A stretch of 27,593 nucleotides of DNA. Origin: Cudoniella acicularis. Lineage: Eukaryota > Ascomycota > Leotiomycetes > Helotiales > Helotiaceae. A program made the position numbers and the translations under genes. Under the pieces are notes generated by a model. The model was not told where the DNA came from and did not search any database. It saw nothing but the letters and a program-made list of their open reading frames with translations. Below, one piece after another: positions 19,194 through 27,593 of this stretch; the stretch's first letter is position 1, and each line of letters opens with the position of its first letter. The stretch spans positions 1 through 27,593 of the forward strand of contig JAAMPI010000715.1 of the NCBI GenBank assembly GCA_013054445.1, in the 5' to 3' direction.

Positions 19194-19221
19194 GTGATGT
19201 GTGATGTGTGATGTGTGATGT
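19194..19221 (+). repeat. Heptanucleotide tandem repeat (GTGATGT)4
   Basis: Four exact copies of GTGATGT are followed by GAG. It is a short simple repeat in non-coding DNA. Confidence 0.9.
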
Positions 19222-20844
19222 GAGAAGCAAAAGCTGGTGAACATGGATGTTGAAGAATTGGGTCGGAAGTCTTCAAAGCTCGGTTGCCCTGCCGAAGCCT
19301 GTGCAACTCCCTATTTTTGTCGCTTCACAGCCTAAATAAAGCTTATTCTCCTCGCTTCCAGGCCTTTCTCCGCCGAACTCGCCCCCTGTAAATCCCCTTT
19401 CCGGGCACCCATTCCAGACGGCCTTAGGAATGCTGCCTTCAGCCTTTCACCATCTCGATTCCTTACATGCTGTCGATAGCTTCTTTGCTGAAAACCTCCT
19501 ACCAACCCGTATCCTCAAATACCCCGCACCGTTATCCGTGTTCAAGCAGGGATTGCCTAGAAATGAACAGTTGGAACGCTGGGAAGGCGCAAACTCGGGC
19601 TTGTCACTGGAAGCGGACTGATGCGTTCAACGGGCGGCACAAGTATTGAAAAAAGCCTCCAACGTTGGAATACGAGACATTGGATGATTGGCGTCAACAA
19701 TCGTGATGCTGCAAGTGTCATGGAAGACATGTTCCGAGAAATGGCAGACCACGATTTTACGATCATACTCAGATGTAAACATTTTTAGCCAATCTACTGT
19801 ACGGAGGTAAGTTTTGTCTCACCGCCTTCATTCTACCCATAGAATTTGTGTGGGCAGAACCAGGGCGGCCAGACAAAACTTCCCCCCTATGCCTGTTCCC
19901 TTATGGGATGATGCATGATACATTAATGCGTTTTCTACTCTAGCCCTGTTATTCTCCACGAATAAAAAACTCATCAGATATGCTCACCGGTTTTCTGTCT
20001 CACCGACTGCATACTATATTTTCGAAGGTTTTCTTGTGATGAGTAACGTCCTTGCAGACTTCATCCTCGAAGTCGAGATTGCGTACTCCCTACGTATAAA
20101 TATATATTTAATTTTTCGATTTAGATTCCCGATATACTGTACGTGGTAGTTAAAGTTAAAGCTCCTAGCTCGGCCGTATTGTAACCTACCACGTCAGCCT
20201 TTCCTCTTCCGGACGGTCAACCACCTCCAACACCCAGCAGAAATATTGAGCAGATCTCAAATTCCTGACGATATGATCTCCGTCCTTCATGCCCCAGTAT
20301 GGCTGTTATGGAGGCGGCGACAATACCCTTGTGTCTCCATTCTTGTTTTCTTATCTTTTACGTGTAGGTGAGAATCTACTAGATGATCTCGAAGGTTTGC
20401 AAAAATTCCACATTATGTTAGATCACAAGTAGCCCAATCGTTTCAAGATCGGGCCTCGGTACCCCAAAAATACGCGGCGGCGTTTGATTACTTCGTTGCT
20501 TTTTCATCGCAGGGTTATGAGAAGTCTTCATCCGAGTTATGAACATGGAAGTCCTTGTGATGCTTCACGATTCACGGAAAGTAGTATTGATCTGACAAAA
20601 TAATTAACTGTAATTCCCCGTCTCCATTGACTTCGCTGCTGTTTGGCTTTTCTCACAACTGCTCGATTGGGCTTTTGCTGGTCATTATACTCCCTGCTTC
20701 CCCAAACTAAGTAGTGTTGTGTTATAATATGCCACAGGAGCAAAATTATTCAACTTCGGTCAGCCGAAAGTAACGAGAGTATTTCTTCCAAGGGCAAACA
20801 AATTCTTTACTGCTATATTTGTGAGTGGCTATCTTATTGTGGGC

Positions 20845-20898
20845 ATCTTAAGTAGCTTTTAATAATTCCCTCGATCCTCCGAAAAACCCAGATTGAGT
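20845..20898. repeat. Degenerate dispersed repeat, copy B
   Basis: This block resembles 11963-12017 in the same orientation, sharing a TTAA-TAGC-TTTAATAATT core, CGAAAAACC and GAGT. The weaker similarity may extend about 40 bases upstream. It lies in AT-rich DNA without genes. Confidence 0.55.
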
Positions 20899-22288
20899 AC
20901 AAGCAAAGTATCAAATTACCTATCACATGATGGTTCTCTGTTCTATTTCTTAACCTTGGCACTGTCCTTCGTCTGCTCTACCATATTTACGCTGTACCCT
21001 CAAGTACGCACTCACTAGCAACTTGATTTTGGATAATACTTAATATTTGGAGCAATCTCACGAGTAATCCAATTTCCCATTCACTACAATGAACTGGAAA
21101 GAGAAAATATTACAAATGCAGTATGCTATTTATGAAATGTATCCTCAAAAGTTCCGCATCCATTTGGCCCATCAGCGGTCTGTGTAACTCTGCCAGACTG
21201 CCGCCGCTTCACCCACAACAATTCAAGAAAAATATATCATGCTGCTATGAGATTTCACCATGGAAAAAACCGTGCAAACTCACGTATCTTTTTGCCTGTT
21301 TTGCTTTTGGGGGCATTATTATGATTTAGTAGTTATTTAATATTTGTCAAGTGATTCATGCAATTTGAACAGACGCGGAATATCGGTAGCCGATGGGATA
21401 TTTTAACTGTGCAACCCAGAAAGTGGACGTGGCATAGATCCTTGATCGCAAAATTTGCTACGAGCATGCATCATCTCAAATTATTCAAATTTATTCTTCC
21501 CGTCTTTTAGATTCAACAATTCCACAAATCCCTGGTGTTGTTGCTAGAAATATGAACCGTTTCCAGAATAAAATAAGCGAGCCCCTTTAAACATTCCACA
21601 ACACTTCTTCTGAGCGTGCCCTCAGAACAGCACTACAAAGATCATCATCACTCGCTGGGAAGATGCAAATTTCTTCTTCTTGTGTAGTTAGCTCTCATTA
21701 AAGTGGTGACAATTCTTACAAATCTCAAATCTCCGTCATTCGACTGTTCGGAGATGCTAGCTCTTGCAAACTGATGCAAAAAGGGAGGTGGACCGAGCGA
21801 ATGTGTTGCAGCAGAAAAAAAGGACAAAAATTGGTCTAAGGAATTCGACGCGAGCAGGTAGTTGGGGGGAGCGAAGAAAGTTACGAGGGAAGGTGCGATG
21901 GTTGAAGTCGGGGTTGGGCGACGCGAGAAAGGTGAAGAGCCCCTTCCTGCTGCTGTTCTTGCACCCTTCCTTCCCTTCTTGAAAGTACGCTAAAGCAACG
22001 ACGCGGGGTGTATCCCCCAAAAAATTTGCATCCTCTTTCTTTCCCTCAGCGACGCCTTCAATACCAGGACTCTGTTGAACGCCTCTAGATACGACAACCA
22101 TTCTGTCCCCCCTTTGTTACTCTAGTGCCACAGTAACTTCTACGGAGGTCACATCTCTCTCACTCTCCCGCTTAACTGCTCTCACAGTTAGCTTCAGGCT
22201 TCTGCAGGAAAGCAGGTCAAGGTACTCTACTCCCCCCTTTTCAGCTAACGTTTCCATAGGTCCAACAAGAGACATACTGCAATTCAAC

Positions 22289-23203
22289 ATGGAAGGTCAA
22301 GAGATGAGTGACTCGGCCGAATTGGCTGATGCCCACTAACCTTTTCGCGGAAGAAGCTTTCGAGGAGATATGGCTACACCTACTAGTGGGTAGATCCGGT
22401 GAACGGGACGAACAATTACCCAGCCACAACCAATTTCGGAAGCTCAAGAAGCAAGACGTTCAGGTCAGAGAGAAAAGGTGGTATCCGGGAGACCCAGTAC
22501 CACCTCCACTTCCCGCAAAACCTCTGCCTGCGTAAGTTCCCCGCTGCTGCAACGCGCCAAATTCTAAATTCTCTCCAGTCCTTCATGCAATGATCCCTCA
22601 AGGGTAGACTCCTATCGCCCAGCTCGCCAACCTGACTACTATCGTGCACCGCGAGAATACTTCAAACGAAACTGCAACAAGTCAAGAAATAGGGGTTATC
22701 GTTCGCCTAGCCCCAAACAGCGTCGTTCAAGAAGTCATGATCGCTCGCGAACCCCTGAACGAGACTATGGCACACGTCGCTCTCGAAGCAGATCGCCACG
22801 GGACGACTCAAGAACACCAAGCTTCTCTCGCCGTTCGCGCTCTCGAGAATAGGATCACTATAGAGCTTCTACCTCAGATCGTCACTAGCTCTCTCCCCAA
22901 AATCACACTTCCTTCAAGACACCTTATGCCCCAGAGGCGTCATCCACTCAAAGAGCACCAAGAAGAGACACAGCCCAGGTACCCGCATATAGCGCCTTAC
23001 AGGAAATAGCGGCTCCATCGCAAAGACTTCCAAGAGCTACCGTACCGAAAACTCCTCTTGGTCCAAATGCGGCCTCAGTCAAAACGGAACTTGTGCTCAA
23101 TACAGAGCCTGTGATCAAAACGGAACCCAAGGTGGAAAACCGTCAAATAAGTCCGACGGGTCATCATAAGGTTGTGTTTGGTGGTCTTGTTTTGAGATTC
23201 TAG
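22289..23203 (+). pseudogene. SR-like (Arg/Ser dipeptide) protein pseudogene
   Basis: A possible ATG at 22289 (MEGQEMSDSAELADAH) is followed at once by TAA (22337-22339). The frame then continues with PFRGRSFRGDMATPTSG and shifts near 22388-22391. Two mutually shifted frames then carry GSSRSKTFRSERKG and WYPGDPVPPPLPAKPLPA. A good 47-nt intron (22532-22578, GTAAGT...CTCCAG) joins to an exon that stays in one frame to TAG 23201-23203. That exon holds YRPARQPDYYRAPREY, dense RS/SR dipeptides (RRSRSRSPRDD, SFSRRSRSRE) and a C-terminal tail with VIKTEPKVE. It is broken by TAG at 22850-22852 and TAG at 22886-22888. RS domains mark nuclear splicing factors; no RNA-recognition motif is visible. Both TAGs could derive from CAG by C-to-T change. 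Confidence 0.65.
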
Positions 23204-24504
23204 ATGTCATCGGGTTTAGGGATGGATGAAGGAGTTGTGGGCTTGAGATAGCCGGCGTTACTTCGGGCTGTTGTAGAATTTGGCAATTTGAGGTCTTTGT
23301 TGGAACATATTTTCTTTGTGAAACCGAGTCTCCTTTCTTGTCTGAGATCCTTTTTCCTCGTGTGGGTATCTCTTTGGTTCCCTGCGTACGTTGTTTGCCT
23401 TGTATAGAGCACTGCTCGACCATCTAAGCACCTGTTTCGCAAAGGCACACAAAACGCATGAGAAGTATTAAACCACCAAGTAAAAGAATACGATACTTTG
23501 TAACTACAAGGCGATAGGCCCTGTTAGCTTAATCTCTCCCTCATATTAATAAATTCTAATGTCTCACAATAGGAAATATATTTAAAGGCTTTTGTTCGAT
23601 TTCGGGAGCCCAAATACCAGTTGAAGGAATAGGTGAGAGCATGATGCATCATTCTATCTGCAAGACGAATAGTGGCTGAACATTTTATAAATGCAGCTTT
23701 GAGAAAATTGGAGCAGAGATAAAAGGTTTGGATCATTCTCGAGCATCGAGAAGAAGAGCAAACCCAGTACTGAGGCGTGGGTATTGTTGGACCTCATTCG
23801 GAAGGAAGGTTGCAAGATGAAGAGCTCTGGATAGGAGAGCTTTCCTTTATCGCGTGTGCGATATTGCAAAATATAGTTATGTGTATTGTGCCAATATGCT
23901 TGAGAGGTATTGGTATACCTTCCTGGAAGAGTCGATAGCTGCTATAGAGCGACGAGAGCTAAGTCTGAACTAACCAGCAGCCTGCTCCTGTTTAGAAGAA
24001 GAGCCATAGATGGGTATTGACCGCAATATGGTACATGATAGTGCTTGTCTTGTTTGCTTCTGAGCTATGTCCAGGAGCAAACTCGTCAAGTTGCTTAGAG
24101 CTATCGCGAAGCATAAAGGGTGTTGATTTTGAGACTCGAAAAAGCGTTTTATTTTTTGAGATCAGTTTGTATAGTAATTTGGTATTTTCAGTTTGAGTAT
24201 CGATAGAGTGTGTAGAGCACAGGGAGAGAGCAGGCATTCTCTTTCTGAGCTAGCTAGTTGCCTTGGTGGGTAGAAGCTGTTGCATCGTATGCAAAATAGT
24301 CGGAGATATTTGCGGTGCGGCGCTTGACGCTAAACCTCAATATCAACGATATGTCTTCGACTTCCCCAGTTGTGAGGGCTAGCATCGTAAGGAGTAAAGT
24401 TGGCTAGATAGCAGAAGAGATTGTTGAAGTAATTCGAGGATGAAGTCTTTCATCTTGAGGTACGTTCTGTGTATTGCCTGGCAGTCGCGTTTAAAGCCGC
24501 ATAT
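23204..24504. other. Intergenic stretch, no supported gene
   Basis: Several short minus-strand frames (60-100 codons) occur, rich in Phe, Leu and Ser, with no recognisable motif. AT-rich throughout. Confidence 0.4.
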
Positions 24505-24993
24505 TCAGTGATAAGGGGGTATACAAGACTCGTTGGAAGGATAGACCTCGTTCTTGGTATTGGTGTGTCTTCCCGGTGGAATTCCCACCGTGCTCTGTGT
24601 AGAAGCTGCCGATTTTGCGAATGTGTTCACTGGAATGCTCGTCTTGTCAGTGGTATGAGTGGGAGTGTTTTCTCTGACTTGCACACTATTCGGAATTATC
24701 AAATCTGGCAGTTGACTCCGACCAGGCCTTGACAGCCAGCTGCGCAGATATTGCTTTATTATCTTACCAGTGAATGCTCCAGCTGCTGAGAATAGGGTTG
24801 GATCGAAATCGAGATCGTATGAAGTGGATTTGCGGCGCTGGAAATGCTGGCAAGAAACCCTGTATCGGGCCACTGAAAGATCACTTCCACGGGTGTTAAA
24901 TGTGCTGAATCTGGGTTCGGCAATGCTTGACAGTTCGCAAAGATAGCATGGAAACGGGGAAGAAAAGGGCATGCAAATTGAGAGCTCTCGCAT
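24505..24993 (-). CDS. Unassigned ORF, 162 codons
   Basis: The frame begins with ATG 24993 (MRELSICMPFSSPFPCYLC) and runs to 24505. The middle (SYDLDFDPTLFSAAGAFTGK) and the Thr/Pro-rich C-terminus look mildly protein-like, but no domain is recognised. It could be one exon of a larger gene, an eroded fragment or chance. Its beginning does not form a convincing signal peptide. Confidence 0.25.
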   Translation of the reverse strand: MRELSICMPFSSPFPCYLCELSSIAEPRFSTFNTRGSDLSVARYRVSCQHFQRRKSTSYDLDFDPTLFSAAGAFTGKIIKQYLRSWLSRPGRSQLPDLIIPNSVQVRENTPTHTTDKTSIPVNTFAKSAASTQSTVGIPPGRHTNTKNEVYPSNESCIPPYH

Positions 24994-25331
24994 TTAACGC
25001 GAATTCTCTTCTGGAACTCTTAGAGCAGTTGAAAACACTACGATTTCATGCTGCTATGCGTGGGACAAGGCGCTGCCCCCAGTTTCCTAATTCCCAGTTC
25101 CCGCAGACAGCCACGCTGATCTCTCCTAATTTCGTATCTCTCGGTCTTTCCCACGGGAATCACCATGCTGCTACCTAAACAGAACGTTCGCCCCTCTGTG
25201 ACTCGCTGCGGATAGGAATCTCCTTCAATCAGGCCATTTGTATTGTTTGACTGAACCGCTAGAGAGATATGATTTGGATTGGTGCTGGTCGAATGTACCC
25301 ACTTGTTTTCCCTCAATCGGATTGCTATGTT

Positions 25332-25788
25332 TCACGACGAGTGGTGATAGGGTTGGTCCGACGAAAACCACAGTTTTGCTTGTTTGCTTAGAAGACCTAA
25401 CGGGTAAGCTCGGATAGATTTCAGCTGAATGAAGCCTTTCCAGGCGAAAGAGCAAGGGACTGACTTCACTTGATGCCGAACATCATTGGAAGTCTCCGGT
25501 GAAGAAATGATATTAACTCTCGCGCGGCGCAAAGGGTTGAGAGAACAGAAAGCCTCGAACGAACTCCTTCTTGTAGCGCACTTGGACTCAGAGCACCCGA
25601 TATTGGAATTCTTGATACATTCAGCAAGGGAATGAATGGTAGCAGCAGGAAAAGTCATCAAACTCGGGATGTCTCGTTGACACATTTGATTAGTATACTG
25701 TTCAATCCTGGCCTCGCCCCTTAGTCTCCTGTCGGCTGGCGACAAAGGAAATGAAACAGACAGCCACTACAACTTGGAGATGAAGCAT
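25332..25788 (-). pseudogene. Possible remnant of a small secreted cysteine-containing protein
   Basis: ATG at 25788 starts a good signal-peptide-like segment (MLHLQVVVAVCFISFVAS), but that frame ends at TGA nine codons later. A neighbouring frame continues open to 25332 with cysteines in a CFEM-like spacing (SLAECIKNSNIGCSESKC). Several CFEM cysteines and the aspartate are absent. The combination suggests a frameshifted relic of a secreted, perhaps CFEM-type, protein; the resemblance is weak. Confidence 0.22.
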
Positions 25789-27593
25789 CCCAACTTCATC
25801 CAAGTACATTTAATGCTGAATCGTCACTTGACTTCAAAGGCATCAAGGCATTGTGACCAAAGCGCCGAATTTCCCCGCAAAGTCGTTACGAGCGCCACAT
25901 CGATATTTCGAACCCTTGTGAAGATAATTGAAGAAATTTCAGCAAGAGCCTTGTCAAGCCTCGTGATCGGAGATTAGGAGACATTATCCAAATGAAGAGG
26001 CTGGTAGGGCCATCAATGACATCAGCCACTCGAGTCACCATCAGATCCCACTTCAAAACGATGTCTTGAACCAAAGTCAATGCTCTTTAAGCGCCAGGAA
26101 CAGGAAACTTGTCCTATGCTAGCACAATGCATCACACCCACTACAGCGCGTGCCGATGTTGAAGAAAAGGAATAGGCGCCGAATAGGAGAGTAGATGTGC
26201 TGTTCTGCAAGATGATTGGCTAGCAGTTAAGATGATGAGAACCAAAAGTGGCTTCCATGATCTTCGGGTAAGCGTTTCAGGAACCTAAAATGACGACCAC
26301 GAAAATGCTAGCGGGCTTGATTGAAACCTGCAAGACACTTTTACTTTCTAAACTCCGTTTCGTGTTTCGGTTGAGGTCTGATGTGCATTGACATTTGCCT
26401 CCCGACTCGTCACAACGGGCGCAGAAAAACAAACTGTGAGGATTCTGACGACGAGAGAGAGTGACGCCGAAGAAGGATCGGTAGCGGCTATACGAAAGAT
26501 CGCAAGCAGCGCGGATTAGTGCTCTTTGGGGCAGCTGGACGTGTTAGAGACGTTGGATCCGCTGGTTGAGATGAGGGGAAAGCAATAGAGTTGTCGGTAT
26601 AATGTAACATCAATCTACAGACAAAGCACACACCTATGACCTGAAGAACGGTAGTCGGAGTCGAGCTCAGAATGGTACTGAAAATAGGCTCAATTGGGCA
26701 ACAAAGGGATCTGTCAGCGACTCCTCCAGCGCGGAGCAGCTTCTTGTCCAGGTCAGTCTCCCGCTCCCGTCTCCCGCCTCCTCCAGGGCGGCCATCACGA
26801 TTCTGAGCTGTCCCTGGCTGTCTCACCGCCCACCGGCCATCGGACTCGGCGGCCTGAGTGCTGTCAACCCAACCTCCATGCCACCGTCACGCTCTTCGCC
26901 CAGTCCGCCGCTGCTGGCAGTTGGCAAGTTGGCGAGGCAGGGGGTGGTGGAAACGCGGTTACGCGGAAGCAGGGGTGATATCACCGTCACAGTGAAAAGC
27001 GGGCTGGGAATCTGGGAGCCTGAGCGGGTGAAGCACTGGGGAATCTGAGTTGCTCCATACGAAGTAAGTAAGCAGAAGGCACCCGCCGAATAAAATTCGT
27101 AGAAAATCATTCTTTTTCATTTTCATCACTAACTGACCAACCATTTAACTCCCGACCCCGACCTCCTCGAATTAATCTTGCTGCAATTTTGTGATTTGCT
27201 CACAATTTATCTGGAATTTCCTCGAGTTTTTTGACCCCATATCCCACGTCCCACCGACAGATTCTCCCAGCCCTACCTATAGGTACCCAAGCACCAGCGA
27301 GGTACAGTAACCTAACCCGCCTCCCCGACCGCCTCCCCCCCCCGAGACTTGCGTTGACGTATACCCTTTGCCAGCTGCGCTCCGTACACGGTACACCGCT
27401 CATACTCATCTGTCAGCTTCAGCGGCGAGCGGCGCTTCGTAACTCTCTGACCCAGGAAAACGGCGACGATAAACAACCAGCGAGTCTTCCTTCAACATCA
27501 GCCGCATCCAGATCACGAGCAGCACGGGCAACAGTGGAGTATCAGTATCGAGTCACCAGTGTTAAAAAGACCATTCACACTCGCCGGACCCCA
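25789..27593. other. Right end of window, no supported gene
   Basis: Frames of up to 112 codons are present without recognisable content. From about 27100 onward the sequence becomes C/T-rich (runs of CCTCCCC), which resembles the promoter or 5' leader of a gene beginning beyond the window. That is only a compositional impression. Confidence 0.35.

Larger units (their letters stand above)
18774..22288. other. Long gene-poor, partly AT-rich stretch
   Basis: No gene can be supported. A minus frame from 19306 to 18866 spans the heptamer repeat and lacks recognisable sequence. Another minus frame, 22101-21757 (114 codons, ATG start), is open but has no family likeness. An AT tract (TATAAATATATATTTAATTT) lies near 20095-20115. 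A dispersed repeat copy is at 20845-20898. The last 150 bases are pyrimidine-rich and lead into the SR-like pseudogene. Confidence 0.4.

Noticed and set aside
19194..19221. Heptamer repeat as a telomere-like or CRISPR-like array
   Set aside because: There are only four copies, with no spacers, and the unit is not TTAGGG-like. It is an ordinary short tandem repeat.
21757..22101. Minus-strand ORF of 114 codons with ATG, possibly divergent from the SR-like gene
   Set aside because: It has no domain, an odd terminal Phe/Cys-rich patch, and occupies the likely promoter and leader of the SR-like locus. It is not strong enough to list as a gene.
22644..23009. Plus-strand frame of 121 codons from ATG-like start
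   Set aside because: It is uninterrupted but in another frame from the RS-dipeptide sequence, which is far more protein-like even with its two stop codons.
1..27593. tRNA or rRNA genes
   Set aside because: I looked for B-box/T-loop-like GTTCGAAT or GTTCAAATC cores with matching acceptor stems and found none that pair; no rRNA-like sequence was recognised. A covariance-model scan would settle it.

Overview
The window looks like a nuclear contig of a filamentous ascomycete, most likely in the Leotiomycetes (Helotiales) range. Recognisable genes are eukaryotic, are split by many 47-113 nt GT-AG introns with CTAAC/CTGAC-like branch points, and use fungal-style start contexts. No tRNA, rRNA, CRISPR array or bacterial-type operon was seen. 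The taxonomic placement is inference from gene style and family resemblance, not a database match.

Layout. (1) 1-2.8 kb: a GC-rich upstream region leads into a five-exon gene on + for a C2H2-type zinc-finger protein (449 aa). (2) 2.8-7.5 kb: mostly non-coding, with a simple GAGCTG repeat, one unexplained 325-codon open frame (4149-5126, +), a possible small ORF (3180-3557, -) and a pair of hairpins near 5.6 kb. (3) 7.5-11.6 kb: a compact housekeeping block. dUTPase (+, 2 exons) converges on pyridoxal kinase (-, 5 exons including an 11-nt microexon), followed by PCNA (-, start codon split A|TG by an intron, last coding exon 18 nt). Both S-phase genes, dUTPase and PCNA, carry clusters of ACGCG/ACGCGT (MCB-like) sites upstream, which suggests shared G1/S control. 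(4) 12.4-15.7 kb: two decayed genes on -, a fungal multi-pass membrane protein with an in-frame TGA and a frame change, and a SAM-dependent methyltransferase with about six lesions. (5) 16.9-18.8 kb: two - strand ORFs. One is a secreted Ser/Pro-rich protein with seven C-Y/W-G-K-E-C motifs. The other is a 298-aa acidic/basic protein of unknown function directly downstream, possibly part of the same locus. (6) 18.8-27.6 kb: gene-poor, with an SR-like (Arg/Ser dipeptide) pseudogene on + at 22.3-23.2 kb, one copy of a degenerate dispersed repeat whose partner lies at 12.0 kb, and weak ORFs that I cannot assign.

How it fits together: the middle block supplies nucleotide-pool hygiene (dUTPase), vitamin B6 cofactor (pyridoxal kinase) and the replication clamp (PCNA). 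The flanks look like accessory, evolutionarily relaxed DNA where genes are eroding. I did not find a convincing new multi-gene system. The most notable observations are gene architecture (split start codon, microexon, overlapping upstream frame on dUTPase, MCB-like clusters), the CYGKEC-repeat secreted protein, and the pseudogene cluster.
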